The position numbers and the translations under genes were made by a program. A stretch of DNA of 64,000 nucleotides. It comes from an uncultured Clostridia bacterium. Lineage in GTDB: Bacteria; Bacillota; Clostridia; Lachnospirales; Lachnospiraceae. The stretch lies in NCBI GenBank assembly GCA_947385955.1, contig CANDNA010000016.1:1-64000 (forward strand), written 5' to 3'. The notes below the pieces were generated by a model. The model had not been told where the DNA came from. It made no database searches and was given only the letters and a program-made list of their open reading frames with translations. This document shows positions 52,684-61,845 of this stretch, in pieces (position 1 is the stretch's first letter; each line of letters opens with the position of its first letter).

Positions 52684-53769
52684 TTAATACACAATCCGAT
52701 CCCGTCCGCTCTCTTTCCCCGCATACAGTTTCTGATCCGCTTCCTCAATCACCGCATCCGCTTCCATCCGCAGATCATATTCCGCCACCCCGAAGGTCAT
52801 GGTAATACGGACCAGGTCTCCACCCAGGCGGAACTTGATATGATGGATGGCTTTCCGCAGTTCCACAAGCATATTACTGGCATCATCGCCATTGATATTA
52901 TGAAAAACAAAGAGAAATTCTTCCCCTCCCCACCTGGCAACCCTTCCTTTCCCCTGCATAAACGCCTGGAACATGTCTGCCAGTATCCGTAGTACCTCAT
53001 CCCCCTGATTGTGTCCGTAAGTGTCATTGACCTTCTTGAAAAAATCAATATCTCCGATGGCAATGGTCAGAGCCGTCGCCTTACCGCTCCTGTAATTCTC
53101 CACCTTTTCCTTTATGTATTCCAGTGTACTGCGCCGATTCTGCAGTCCTGTCAGCGGATCAACGCCGGCCATATCTTTCAGTTTCCGGTTGTAGGAAACC
53201 AGTTTCGCCTGCATCTCCCGGAAATCCTGTGTGGAAGCCGATACGGTCACCAGCAGCAGCATACAGGTCACTGCAATATGCAGTCCCTGCCAGAGCATCA
53301 GCTCTCCGTCGCTGACCACATACACAGGGCCGACACTGTCCACATAGGAGTACAGCCAGATACGGAAAATCACCAGCAGGACAGCACAGAAAATTTTCCG
53401 GCAGAACGGCATATAATCCAGGGCATACAGCAGTACAATCTGTACATACATAAAATGGAACACGCAGGTGGTATTTCCATGCATCAGCACAGAAACCAGA
53501 ATCAAAACCGTAAAAGACGACAAAAAAATATACGCTGCAAACTGTGTCCTGTCATGATATGTCTCACGAAACAGCCACACACACAATAACAGGCCAACAG
53601 CCGCAGCCATACCGGCGCCCGGACGCCGCATCATGGCTGCTCCTGCTGCTGAAATAACATGATAAAAAAACATGACCAGAAGGCCCATTCTGAGGATCAC
53701 CGCATGCATCTTTATTTCATTTTCATTGTTTACATCCTGCAGAATATACTCCTTCAGCCTTTTCCACAT
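52684..53769 (-). CDS. Membrane-bound diguanylate cyclase (GGDEF)
   Basis: A 361-residue protein. About six membrane spans fill residues 25-190, without a recognised sensor fold. A short helical linker follows, then a GGDEF domain (about 205-360): GVDPLTGLQNRRSTLEYI, DIDFFKKVNDTYGHNQGDEV and the active loop RWGGEEFLFVF. The loop is GGEEF, which is active in the family. No RxxD inhibition site lies before it. It should make c-di-GMP, which the PilZ protein at 12848 could read. Confidence 0.9.
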   Translation of the reverse strand: MWKRLKEYILQDVNNENEIKMHAVILRMGLLVMFFYHVISAAGAAMMRRPGAGMAAAVGLLLCVWLFRETYHDRTQFAAYIFLSSFTVLILVSVLMHGNTTCVFHFMYVQIVLLYALDYMPFCRKIFCAVLLVIFRIWLYSYVDSVGPVYVVSDGELMLWQGLHIAVTCMLLLVTVSASTQDFREMQAKLVSYNRKLKDMAGVDPLTGLQNRRSTLEYIKEKVENYRSGKATALTIAIGDIDFFKKVNDTYGHNQGDEVLRILADMFQAFMQGKGRVARWGGEEFLFVFHNINGDDASNMLVELRKAIHHIKFRLGGDLVRITMTFGVAEYDLRMEADAVIEEADQKLYAGKESGRDRIVY

Positions 53770-53800
53770 AATTCTTCCCCATCAGCCTGTGAAAACACCC

Positions 53801-53822
53801 CTGATATCTGTCCGGATATCAG
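53801..53822 (-). terminator. Possible terminator after deoD
   Basis: A perfect 8-base stem CTGATATC/GATATCAG with a 6-base loop follows the deoD stop by about 7 bases. On the minus strand it is followed by GGGTGTTTTC, so the T-run is weak and not adjacent. Confidence 0.45.
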
Positions 53823-53829
53823 ACACGGA

Positions 53830-54549
53830 TTACAGTACAAGTGCAAGAGCGATTTCCATCATGCTGCCGAATCCGGTCTGACGCTGCTGCGCCGTCAACT
53901 CTTCCGATCTGTACAGATGGTCGGAAATGGTAAGAATACAGAGTGCTTTCTTTCCTGCACTGGCTGCATTCATATAAAGCGCCGCCGCTTCCATTTCAAC
54001 CGCCAGCACTCCCATCTGCTTCCATCTGTCCTTCTCTGTGGGATCTGCCGAATAAAATACATCAGAGGAAAGAATATTTCCCACTCTTACCTTTTTTCCC
54101 TGTGCTTTTGCCGCATCAACCGCCTTCTGCATCAGCCCGTAATCGGCAATCGGTGCAAAAGTACCCGGAAGCTGATACTGATGGGCATAGTTGGAATTGG
54201 TACATGCCCCCATACCAATGACAATATCCATCAACTGGAGATCATCTGCATAGCCGCCGGCTGAGCCGATGCGGATAATGCTGTCCACATCATAAAAATG
54301 ATACAGTTCATAAGAATAGATACCGATAGACGGCATTCCCATACCGCCGCCCATGACAGAAATCTGCTTTCCCTGATAAGTGCCTGTATAGCCAAACATA
54401 TTTCTGACCGTATTAAAGCATACCACATCCTCCAGATACGTATCCGCGATGTATTTGGCCCGCAACGGATCTCCCGGCATCAGAACTGTCTTTGCAATCT
54501 CTCCCTGTTTTGCCCCGTTGTGTGGTGTTGGTACTGGTAAACCTGACAT
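53830..54549 (-). CDS. deoD: Purine nucleoside phosphorylase DeoD
   Basis: A 239-residue hexameric-type phosphorylase that splits purine nucleosides with phosphate to free base and ribose-1-phosphate. Motifs include [31 protein letters not shown] and [20 protein letters not shown], and the end carries [19 protein letters not shown]. The ATG at 54549 has GGAGG 7 bases ahead. It follows the esterase gene without a visible promoter of its own. Confidence 0.95.
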   Translation of the reverse strand: MSGLPVPTPHNGAKQGEIAKTVLMPGDPLRAKYIADTYLEDVVCFNTVRNMFGYTGTYQGKQISVMGGGMGMPSIGIYSYELYHFYDVDSIIRIGSAGGYADDLQLMDIVIGMGACTNSNYAHQYQLPGTFAPIADYGLMQKAVDAAKAQGKKVRVGNILSSDVFYSADPTEKDRWKQMGVLAVEMEAAALYMNAASAGKKALCILTISDHLYRSEELTAQQRQTGFGSMMEIALALVL

Positions 54550-54623
54550 ATGACTGCCTCCTTTTTTCGTTTGTTTTATTTCATTTTCTGTTATTTTCCG
54601 GTTTTTAAACAATCTGCTGCGCC

Positions 54624-55517
54624 TTATTGCGCATCCAGTATGCTGCGGAAAAATTCACATTCCTCATCATTACACAGAGCCGCTTCCGCAAGACGTATAT
54701 CCAGATGAAATACATGGGCTATTTCCGGCCGGTCCTCTCCTCCATACACCTGATAACGGCAGGCCACGCCCCGCTCCTGTAAGAGGCGGTACATAGGCTC
54801 CGCATGGGGATACAGAAAGTCATGACAGGAGGTCATAATAAAAGAAGGCGGAAACTGTCCTGTCACATGGGAAACCGTATCCATCCGGTCAAGGCAGGTC
54901 TCTCTGTCATGATTCAGATAATAAAAAATAATATCATCCTCATCCGCCTCCATAATAAACCGCTTCGTATCATACAGTCCACAATTCAGCCCTGCCCCCA
55001 GTACCTTAAGCCGGTCATAAGGCACTGAAAAATCGAAGAGCTTTCTGTACTCCTCACAGGTCAGAAGAGCCAGATACTGGCTGGCAAGCTGTCCGCCTGC
55101 CGAGTCTCCCACTACAAACAACCGCTCTGTATCAATCTGATATTGTCTGCCATGCTCTGCAATCCAGACAAACACCTCATTGACATCCTCAAGCGCCGCA
55201 GGAAATATATGTTCCGGAGCCAGACGATAAGAAAAATTGACCACAGTAAAGCCTCTTTGGGCCAGGTCCATACAATAATACTGATAACGTTCCTTATCTC
55301 CATAAACCCAGCCGCCTCCATGTATACTGATGATAGCAGGCCGGGGCGTATTCACTCCTTTCAGATGATATACATCCAACAGGTTCCACCTGTTATCTTC
55401 TCCATAACGAATGTTATCATAACGAACGATATCTTCAGGGGTTCCCAATCCCGCATCTCTGGCATCATCAGTCTCCCCGGCTGATTTTCTGAATTCTTCC
55501 GGGCTGTTCACTTCCAT
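54624..55517 (-). CDS. Alpha/beta hydrolase, HSL/esterase type
   Basis: A 297-residue hydrolase. The oxyanion motif is [20 protein letters not shown], the nucleophile is in [20 protein letters not shown], and the acid and His are likely in [12 protein letters not shown] and the [11 protein letters not shown] segment near the end. It has no signal peptide, so it is cytoplasmic. The substrate is unknown; small acyl esters are typical. It is co-transcribed with deoD from the promoter at 55548-55576. Confidence 0.85.
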   Translation of the reverse strand: MEVNSPEEFRKSAGETDDARDAGLGTPEDIVRYDNIRYGEDNRWNLLDVYHLKGVNTPRPAIISIHGGGWVYGDKERYQYYCMDLAQRGFTVVNFSYRLAPEHIFPAALEDVNEVFVWIAEHGRQYQIDTERLFVVGDSAGGQLASQYLALLTCEEYRKLFDFSVPYDRLKVLGAGLNCGLYDTKRFIMEADEDDIIFYYLNHDRETCLDRMDTVSHVTGQFPPSFIMTSCHDFLYPHAEPMYRLLQERGVACRYQVYGGEDRPEIAHVFHLDIRLAEAALCNDEECEFFRSILDAQ

Positions 55518-55547
55518 TTTCCCACTCCTTTCTTATCCTTTTTGTAA

Positions 55548-55576
55548 ATTATAGTGCAATGCTGTTTTCTTCGCAA
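55548..55576 (-). promoter_or_regulatory. Promoter of esterase-deoD
   Basis: TTGCGA (55576-55571) and TATAAT (55553-55548) on the minus strand are 17 bases apart, about 30 bases before the esterase ATG. Confidence 0.7.
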
Positions 55577-55628
55577 GGAATTTTGAATAAATTTCCACAA
55601 AAAATCCCTGACAGACAGAACTTCTTTT

Positions 55629-55667
55629 GTAAAAAATGAGAGCCATTTTCAAACAAACAGCTCCCAT
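55629..55667 (-). terminator. Terminator of bioB-bioY
   Basis: An 8-base stem ATGGGAGC/GCTCTCAT with one G-U pair (55667-55660 with 55643-55636) and a 16-base loop, followed by a six-T run on the minus strand. It lies about 45 bases after the bioY stop. Confidence 0.7.
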
Positions 55668-55713
55668 ACAAATGTCTCTCCTGTTATTTTATCCAAATAT
55701 GTTCTCTCCGGAG

Positions 55714-56292
55714 TCAGAACAGCCCTGCGGACTGCAGACGCTTCCGAATCACAGGCCCTGCCGTCATGGCAATCAGCATCTTGACAAAATCACCGGGAAG
55801 AAAGGGAATCACGCCTGCAGCCAGCGCCCCTCCAAACGTCAGATCTGCCTGCTCTGCCAGCCAGAACGTCCCAAACAAATAGCAGACTGCCGTTCCCGCT
55901 GCCATGCCCAGCAGACAGAGAAAAGGCCGGTATGGTTTTTTGTCAATGCAGACCCCCGCCAGAAGCCCCATCAGAATAAAACCGATCAAATACCCTCCTG
56001 TAGGTCCCAGCAGCTTTGCAGGGCCGCCGGTAAATCCTGAAAAAACCGGAATGCCAATAAATCCCATCAAAAGATAAATCAGATAACTGATACATCCCCG
56101 CTTCCTGCCCAGCACATAAAGGGCAAAATAAATTCCCAGATTGGTCAGGGAAATCGGAACCGGACTGAACGGAAGGGGAACCGAAAGCGGTCCCAGAATG
56201 CAGAGCAGTGAAGTCATCAATCCAATCAGCGCCAGTTCCCTACCCTTTCCTTCTCTGGTAAATTCCGATTGATCCGCTACTTTTCTGTTCAT
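55714..56292 (-). CDS. bioY: Biotin transporter substrate-binding unit BioY
   Basis: A 192-residue membrane protein with about six spans, the S-component of a biotin ECF transporter. Typical segments are GPLSVPLPFSPVPISLTNLG and GPTGGYLIGFILMGLLAGV, and DFVKMLIAM near the end. The start overlaps the bioB stop by four bases (ATGA). The ECF energy units are not in the window. Confidence 0.94.
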   Translation of the reverse strand: MNRKVADQSEFTREGKGRELALIGLMTSLLCILGPLSVPLPFSPVPISLTNLGIYFALYVLGRKRGCISYLIYLLMGFIGIPVFSGFTGGPAKLLGPTGGYLIGFILMGLLAGVCIDKKPYRPFLCLLGMAAGTAVCYLFGTFWLAEQADLTFGGALAAGVIPFLPGDFVKMLIAMTAGPVIRKRLQSAGLF

Positions 56293-57275
56293 CCCGCAGC
56301 CCCCTCTGTTTCCCCGGTCTCCTTCAATACATACCCCAGCCCGGTCAGAAGAGCCCGGTCAGAAGCGGTATGATTGCCTGTGGTTGTCAGCATGTCCCCT
56401 GTCAGTGTGGCGTTGGCTCCGCTGGCAAATAAAATGCCGCCGCCCTCTGCAAAACGGACCCTGCCTGCTGCAATACGAATATAAGCCCTGGGATTGATAT
56501 AACGGAACAAGGCTACAATACGGCGTATTTCCTCTTCAGACAGCAGCGGCTGTCCGGCAAGCGGCGTGCCCGGAATCGGCAGCAGGAAATTCAACGGAAT
56601 CGACATAATTTCCAGTTTTGCCAGTAAAAGCGCCATATCAATCCGATCCTGCCAGGTTTCCCCCATACCCAGGATCCCTCCGGAGCATACCTCCAGCCCC
56701 GCTTCCCTGGCCCGGCGAATCTGTTTTAATTTATCCGTATAAGTGTGGCTGGTACAAATACTGGGAAAAAACCGCTCTGATGTTTCCACATTGGTATGAT
56801 ACATTGACACACCGGCGGCTTTCAGCCGCTTCATATCTTCCACCGTCATCAACCCGTGAGAAGCGCAGAGAATCATTCCGGGATACTGCTTATGCATGGC
56901 CGTATAGGCCGCTATGGATTTTTCCAGATCCGCTCCTGACACAGCCCGTCCCGATGTCACAATGGAATAGCGGTCCACTCCCATCTCTTCCATATGGCCG
57001 CATCCCTTTACAAACTCTTCCGGTTCCGGAAACGCATACGTTTCACATACTGTATGGTGATGGAGAGACTGGGCGCAGAACTTGCAGTTTTCACTGCAGC
57101 ATCCTGATCTGCCATTGATAATGCTGCACAACTCCGCCCGCTCTCCGCACAGAGCTTTCCGGATCCGGTCAGCGCCTTCACACAGCATTTCCAGCTCTCC
57201 TTCCAGCAACAGTGTCATGTCATCACTTTGCTCAAGCCGCCTTCCATTGATGATTTCTTCCGCCAGGTGTATCAT
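56289..57275 (-). CDS. bioB: Biotin synthase BioB
   Basis: A 328-residue radical SAM enzyme that puts sulfur into dethiobiotin. The cluster motif CxxxCxxC is in CCSENCKFCAQSLHHHT; SLHH and the later YHTNVETS and CSGGILGMGET are family marks, and RIAAGR near the end is typical. No other biotin synthesis gene (bioA, D, F) is nearby, so dethiobiotin may come from elsewhere in the genome or outside. Confidence 0.95.
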   Translation of the reverse strand: MIHLAEEIINGRRLEQSDDMTLLLEGELEMLCEGADRIRKALCGERAELCSIINGRSGCCSENCKFCAQSLHHHTVCETYAFPEPEEFVKGCGHMEEMGVDRYSIVTSGRAVSGADLEKSIAAYTAMHKQYPGMILCASHGLMTVEDMKRLKAAGVSMYHTNVETSERFFPSICTSHTYTDKLKQIRRAREAGLEVCSGGILGMGETWQDRIDMALLLAKLEIMSIPLNFLLPIPGTPLAGQPLLSEEEIRRIVALFRYINPRAYIRIAAGRVRFAEGGGILFASGANATLTGDMLTTTGNHTASDRALLTGLGYVLKETGETEGAAG

Positions 57276-57328
57276 AATTTTTCCTCTTTCTGTTTTCCGG
57301 TATCTCTTATCCGTTTACTTTGTATCCC

Positions 57329-57357
57329 AGTATACAGTCAGCGGTTTTATTTGTCAA
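57329..57357 (-). promoter_or_regulatory. Promoter of bioB-bioY
   Basis: TTGACA (57357-57352) and TATACT (57334-57329) on the minus strand are 17 bases apart. The -35 box is inside the BirA-type operator, so binding there would block RNA polymerase. Confidence 0.8.
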
Positions 57358-57381
57358 CTAAATTTGCATTTTAGTTAACAG
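57351..57381. promoter_or_regulatory. BirA-type biotin operator
   Basis: TTGTCAAC, 15 bases, GTTAACAG: the arms match in six of eight places and fit the Firmicute BirA pattern TTGTTAAC-N14/15-GTTAACAA. Inner bases extend the symmetry. BirA bound to biotinyl-AMP would repress bioB and bioY. The birA gene is not in the window. Confidence 0.8.
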
Positions 57382-57383
57382 AA

Positions 57384-57938
57384 TTAAAGCAGTGCATAGA
57401 CCAGAGTTCCTGCCGCACCGGTACCGAAAATAATCTGAATCGCATTCAGTTTATATTTCCGCAGTGCATACAAAGCTCCCGCAAACAACACACATTCCAC
57501 AACTCGCAGATTTTCAGGCGCCACCCCGGCATCTCCAAAAATACCCAGCAGAAGGATGGACAGGCCGGCAGATGCAATCAAGGCCACCACCGCCGGGCGA
57601 AGGGCCGACAATACTTTCTGCACCCCGCCAAGTTGTCTGTATTTATAATAGAAGTAAGCCAGCGCAAGGCAGATAAAAAAGGAAGGAAGAATACATCCCA
57701 GCGTGCATAAAACAGCCCCCGGTATGCCCGCCAGACGAGTCCCCACAAAAGTAGCGGAATTAATCGAAATCGGTCCCGGCGTCATTTCTGCGATGGTAAT
57801 CAGATCGGTAAATTCCTCCAGAGACATCAGGCCGTGTACATCCACGATCTGGTTGCGAATCAGCGGAATGGCTGCATAGCCGCCTCCCACGCTGAACAGT
57901 CCTACTTTGATAAAACTGAAAAATAATTGAACTATCAT
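57384..57938 (-). CDS. Chromate transporter family protein, second half-unit
   Basis: A 184-residue membrane protein of the CHR family. It has the half-domain motifs FIKVGLFSVGGGYAAIPLIR and AEMTPGPISINSATFVGTRL. Short-chain CHR proteins come in pairs that form one exporter with opposite orientation. The ATG at 57938 has GGAGG 7 bases upstream. It overlaps the first half-unit by four bases. True substrate is not known; chromate is by family. Confidence 0.88.
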   Translation of the reverse strand: MIVQLFFSFIKVGLFSVGGGYAAIPLIRNQIVDVHGLMSLEEFTDLITIAEMTPGPISINSATFVGTRLAGIPGAVLCTLGCILPSFFICLALAYFYYKYRQLGGVQKVLSALRPAVVALIASAGLSILLLGIFGDAGVAPENLRVVECVLFAGALYALRKYKLNAIQIIFGTGAAGTLVYALL

Positions 57939-58531
57939 TCTGAAACCCTCCCTTTCTTTTCCTGTTTTCTCAAAACAGGTGTTACGGCATCCATCAGGCC
58001 AATCACCAGGCAAACCAGTATAATCAGCATAGCACTGATATCAAGCACCGCCGCTGCCACAAAGGAAACAATCATCAATGTAATATATAACGCACGTTTT
58101 GTTTTACATACATTTTTTGCCAGATTCCATACCACGTCAAAGATCACTGCTGCCACCCCTGCCCTCATCACCTGCAGTGCTGTGGCAATCAACCGGTTTT
58201 CTCTGAACTGTGCATAAAATACAGCAATCATCGAAATGATAAACATAGGTGGAAGAATGGTTCCCAGTATGGCCGCTGCCGTTCCTGCCAGTCCTGCCAT
58301 CCGGTATCCCAGAATCACGGATGCATTGATGGGGATCGGTCCCGGTGAGGATTGGGCAATCGCAGTTATATCCAGCATCTCCTCTTCTTCCAGCCATCCC
58401 AGCTCTTCCACAAATTTCTTTTTCATCAGGGATACGATAACAAAACCGCCTCCGAATGTACATGCACTCAATCCAAATGTTGCTTTAAAAAGTTTCCAGA
58501 GTATTGTACCCTTACTTTCTTTTTCTCTCAT
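57935..58531 (-). CDS. Chromate transporter family protein, first half-unit
   Basis: A 198-residue CHR half-unit with LFKATFGLSACTFGGGFVIV and IAQSSPGPIPINASVILGYR. It precedes and overlaps the second half-unit. The ATG at 58531 has GGAGG 7 bases upstream. The pair is divergent from the LysR gene at 58664, which probably controls it. Confidence 0.88.
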   Translation of the reverse strand: MREKESKGTILWKLFKATFGLSACTFGGGFVIVSLMKKKFVEELGWLEEEEMLDITAIAQSSPGPIPINASVILGYRMAGLAGTAAAILGTILPPMFIISMIAVFYAQFRENRLIATALQVMRAGVAAVIFDVVWNLAKNVCKTKRALYITLMIVSFVAAAVLDISAMLIILVCLVIGLMDAVTPVLRKQEKKGRVSE

Positions 58532-58585
58532 TTCACAACCTCCTGTTTCTTTTTGGCATCCGTTGTTCCATCCGCCTGTGAAATG

Positions 58586-58614
58586 AGTATAAGCCTTGTA
58601 AATCATATTGTAAA
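58586..58614 (-). promoter_or_regulatory. Promoter of the chromate transporter pair
   Basis: TTTACA (58614-58609) and TATACT (58591-58586) on the minus strand are 17 bases apart. It lies in the 132-base gap shared with the divergent LysR gene. Confidence 0.7.
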
Positions 58615-58619
58615 ATAAT

Positions 58620-58636
58620 TGATTTTTATGAAATCA
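58620..58636. promoter_or_regulatory. Possible LysR-type operator
   Basis: A perfect 6-base inverted repeat TGATTT-TTATG-AAATCA in the gap between the LysR gene and the transporter pair, just upstream of the transporter -35 box. It fits the loose T-N11-A pattern of LysR sites. Binding is inferred. Confidence 0.5.
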
Positions 58637-58663
58637 TAAAAAAAAATGCATGAGGGAAATAGA

Positions 58664-59527
58664 ATGCAGGATCTGAAGATGGAAACGTTTCTTTCCGTAT
58701 GTGAACATCAGAATTTTACGAAAGCAGCCGATGCACTGGCTCTGACACAGCCTGCCGTATCCCGGCAGATGAAAAGCCTGGAAACTCATTACGGCGTGTC
58801 TCTTTTTCAATTTGAAGGGAAAAAAATGTCTCTGACTGCCGCCGGAGAAATGCTGTACCGATATGCCAGAACAGCCCGCAGTGATGAACGGATCTTACAG
58901 GAAAAGCTGAAAGAACAGGGGCACAGACCCCTTCGTCTTGGAGCCACACCCACTCCCGGAGAATTTATGCTGCCAAAGGTACTTGCCGGATATCTCAGAA
59001 CCCATCCCGCTTCCGATATCTTCCTGACCATCCAAAATACTGCCGCTCTGTTGGCCCGGCTGGATCAGGACGAAATTGATCTGGCCGTAGTGGAAGGAAA
59101 TTTTTCAAAACAGGAATATGCATATCTGCTCTTCTCCCGGCAGAATTTTGTCCCTGTATGTGCCAGAAATCTGCCTTTTACCGCCTCTTCTATGGAAGAA
59201 CTCCTCCCACATACCCTGATTATCCGGGAACCCGGTTCCGGCAATCGGGAAATCCTGGAGCACAGCCTCAACCGGCACAATCTTTCTCTTTCGGATTTTG
59301 CATCTCTGATCGAAACCAATGATATCAAAGTACAAAAAGCCCTGACCGTTCAGGGATGCGGCATCGCTTTTCTGTTTGAAGCCGCTGTTACATCGGAAAC
59401 GGAACTGCAGATCCTTCCTCTTGAGGGCTTTCCCCTGCAGCATACATGCAATATCGTATGGCGCAGGGAAAGCATCTTTCAGGAGGAATATGCCGCACTG
59501 GCACATACCTTTGCAGGGCATTTATGA
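58664..59527 (+). CDS. LysR-family transcription regulator
   Basis: A 287-residue LysR protein. The winged helix (1-62) reads ETFLSVCEHQNFTKAADALA then LTQPAVSRQMKSLETHYGVS. The rest is a periplasmic-binding-type sensor domain (about 85-285). The ATG at 58664 (MQDLKMET) has GAGGG seven bases ahead; an earlier ATG at 58646 has none. It likely controls the divergent chromate-type transporter. Its stop overlaps the MATE gene stop by six bases, tail to tail. Confidence 0.93.
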   Translation: MQDLKMETFLSVCEHQNFTKAADALALTQPAVSRQMKSLETHYGVSLFQFEGKKMSLTAAGEMLYRYARTARSDERILQEKLKEQGHRPLRLGATPTPGEFMLPKVLAGYLRTHPASDIFLTIQNTAALLARLDQDEIDLAVVEGNFSKQEYAYLLFSRQNFVPVCARNLPFTASSMEELLPHTLIIREPGSGNREILEHSLNRHNLSLSDFASLIETNDIKVQKALTVQGCGIAFLFEAAVTSETELQILPLEGFPLQHTCNIVWRRESIFQEEYAALAHTFAGHL

Positions 59528-60874
59528 CAGCTTTCGGAACATACCCGCCAATACCCATACAGCCGCGGCTGCCAGTACCACTTCTGCCACAAACTGCGCA
59601 TAGGCAAGACCATACAGAGGAAACAGCCTGTTCAACACATACAGAGCCGGAATTTCCAGGACAATTTTTCGCATAATCGCAAAAATCAACGCTTCTCTGC
59701 CTTTCCCTGTGGCCTGGAAAACGCCCACTGCAATAAAATCCACACAGAGAAAGCACAGTCCCAGACAAAACCCCCGCATCAGTCTGGTGCCATAGGCCAC
59801 CACTTCCGCATCCTTCATAAAAGAACCTGTCAACGCCCCTGCACTCAGATAAAACAATACCGTTACCACGGCCATAAAGCCCAGTGTAATCTTCATGGTA
59901 AAATACAACGTTTCTTTCATACGCTTATAGTTTTTGCAGGAATAGTTGTAACTGATCAGAGGCATGATCCCCTGGGAAAGGCCCAATGCCATATACATGG
60001 GAATCATATAAATTTTCTGGGTAATTCCCATAGCTGCCATAGCGCCTGCCCCATAGACAGAGGTAAAATTATTCAGAATGGTCATACCTGTCACATTCAG
60101 AAGATTCTGGATGGACGCAGGAATCCCTACGATACAGACTCCCAATACCACCTCTTTTTTCAGATGAAGCTGACGGGGATGCAGGCTGATCAGAGTCTGT
60201 TTCCTTTTCACAAAGAGCAGAATCAGAAAATACGTGCAGGCCACGCAGTTGGACAGCAGCGTCGCCAGGGCAGCTCCGGCCGCCCCCATATTCAGCCCCC
60301 AGGGCAGAATAAAAATCGGGTCCAGTACAATATTCAAAAGGCAGCCGCTCATGGTGCCTATACTGGCATGCAGAGAATTGCCCTCTGAACGCACCATATA
60401 AGCCATCACCACATTCAATATGGCAGGCGCTGCCCCACAGCTCACCGTCCACTTCATATAAGCTGCAGTAGCGGCTGCTGTCTGTGCATCCGCTCCCAGC
60501 AGCAAAAGCAGCGGTACCCGAAACACAGTACAGATCAGAGAAAACAAAAGGCCGCAAAGCAGTGAGGAATAAAAGCCAAAGGCACTGCTTTTATGCACGG
60601 TTTCATAATCCTTTCGTCCCATCGCCCGGCTCATCATACTGGAACTGCCCACACCGAACAGATTGTTGACTGCATTGAATGCCAGCAGGACCGGACCTGC
60701 CAGCGCGACAGCCGCATTCTGCACCGGGTCATTGAGCATACCTACAAAATACGTATCTGCCATATTATAGATAATCATAACCAGAGAACTGATAATCGTG
60801 GGAACCGCCAGTTTTGCCACCGCCCGTGGCACCGGCATATTCTCAAACAGTCCTGTTTTCTGCGCATCTGTCAT
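59522..60874 (-). CDS. MATE-family efflux transporter
   Basis: A 450-residue protein with about twelve membrane spans in two related halves. Family marks are VPTIISSLVMIIYNMADTYF and AGPVLLAFNAVNNLFGVGSS near the start, and GMGCLLN-like and ISYNYSCKNYKRMKET segments further on. It would export drugs or metabolites with sodium or protons; the substrate cannot be told. AGGAG lies eight bases before the ATG. Confidence 0.93.
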   Translation of the reverse strand: MTDAQKTGLFENMPVPRAVAKLAVPTIISSLVMIIYNMADTYFVGMLNDPVQNAAVALAGPVLLAFNAVNNLFGVGSSSMMSRAMGRKDYETVHKSSAFGFYSSLLCGLLFSLICTVFRVPLLLLLGADAQTAAATAAYMKWTVSCGAAPAILNVVMAYMVRSEGNSLHASIGTMSGCLLNIVLDPIFILPWGLNMGAAGAALATLLSNCVACTYFLILLFVKRKQTLISLHPRQLHLKKEVVLGVCIVGIPASIQNLLNVTGMTILNNFTSVYGAGAMAAMGITQKIYMIPMYMALGLSQGIMPLISYNYSCKNYKRMKETLYFTMKITLGFMAVVTVLFYLSAGALTGSFMKDAEVVAYGTRLMRGFCLGLCFLCVDFIAVGVFQATGKGREALIFAIMRKIVLEIPALYVLNRLFPLYGLAYAQFVAEVVLAAAAVWVLAGMFRKLS

Positions 60875-60921
60875 ACTACCCGCTCCTTGTACACCAAATT
60901 CTGTTATAGATAATGTAACAC

Positions 60922-60950
60922 ATCATACACCACTTTCCTTTCATTGACAA
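60922..60950 (-). promoter_or_regulatory. Promoter of the MATE gene
   Basis: TTGTCA (60950-60945) and TATGAT (60927-60922) on the minus strand are 17 bases apart, about 50 bases before the ATG. Confidence 0.65.
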
Positions 60951-60987
60951 GCGGAAATCCACCCGGCAAAAGAAAGGGCATCCTGAA

Positions 60988-61016
60988 TTGAATCGCGTAA
61001 ACGGCCGTGATACAAT
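60988..61016 (+). promoter_or_regulatory. Promoter of the uracil-DNA glycosylase-like gene
   Basis: TTGAAT (60988-60993) and TACAAT (61011-61016) are 17 bases apart. It leaves about 150 bases before the ATG at 61174, with a short open frame in between. Confidence 0.55.
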
Positions 61017-61046
61017 CAGGACAAACGATAATATACAGAAGGGATT

Positions 61047-61109
61047 ATGACAGTTCAAAGAGAGGACCGGCGATTTGCAAATACTGTTGAAACCAATTGG
61101 CCGGACTGA
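61047..61109 (+). CDS. Possible 20-residue leader peptide
   Basis: An ATG with GAAGGG three bases ahead opens 20 codons (MTVQREDRRFANTVETNWPD) and stops 65 bases before the glycosylase-like gene. I see no known family. It may be chance. It lies in the transcribed leader of the next gene. Confidence 0.15.
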   Translation: MTVQREDRRFANTVETNWPD

Positions 61110-61173
61110 AAGATATGATAAAATCATCGGAATCCGGATATCATATGATTTATCAGTTTATGAGGGAAATGAG

Positions 61174-61803
61174 ATGCAGAAAATGACAGCCAGACATACT
61201 ATACCTTCCGGCAATACAGAAAAATTACAGCGCCTTCACAAAGAGATCTGTGCCTGCAGGCAGTGCCAGGAATCGTTCGGCTTTGAACCCCACCCTGTCG
61301 TATTCGGAAACGCAGATGCCAAAATCATGCAGATCAGTCAGGCGCCTTCACGCAGTGTCCATCTGACCGGAAAACCGTTCCACGATGCCAGCGGCAAACG
61401 GCTGCGCTCTGAATGGTACGGCATTTCCGATGAAGTCTTTTATCAGCCGGATCATTTTTATATTGTTTCCATCGCCCACTGCTATCCGGGCAAAAATCCC
61501 GGCAAAGGAGACAGACGGCCCCCGGTAAGCTGTGCCGATCAATGGCTTTCGCAGGAACTGGCATTGGTGCAGAATGAAATTTATATTCTGATCGGAGGAT
61601 ATGCGGCTGCCTATTTCTTTCCCCGGATCCCCCTGACCGAGCTGGTGTTCCAAAATCTTACCCTGTACGGAAAGCCTGCCTATGTCCTTCCTCATCCTTC
61701 TCCGCTGAACAGGAAATGGTTTCAGGACCATCCGGCCTTCGCCCGGACACGGATCAAAGAAATCAGAAGGGTCATACATACCCTGCTGCAGCTTCCTCCC
61801 TGA
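61174..61803 (+). CDS. Uracil-DNA glycosylase superfamily protein (Fe-S type)
   Basis: A 209-residue protein. Residues IMQISQAPSRSVHLTGKPFH and VLPHPSPLNRKWF mark the uracil-DNA glycosylase fold. Cysteines fit a 4Fe-4S pattern: CRQC near residue 29, and two more 16 residues apart around AHCYPG and PPVSC. It may remove uracil or another damaged base from DNA, though some such proteins act on other substrates. The ATG at 61174 has GAGGG upstream. It stands alone behind its own promoter. Confidence 0.8.
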   Translation: MQKMTARHTIPSGNTEKLQRLHKEICACRQCQESFGFEPHPVVFGNADAKIMQISQAPSRSVHLTGKPFHDASGKRLRSEWYGISDEVFYQPDHFYIVSIAHCYPGKNPGKGDRRPPVSCADQWLSQELALVQNEIYILIGGYAAAYFFPRIPLTELVFQNLTLYGKPAYVLPHPSPLNRKWFQDHPAFARTRIKEIRRVIHTLLQLPP

Positions 61804-61845
61804 CCCACCTCTTATCAGAAGGACATACACCACGCCACACGCTTG

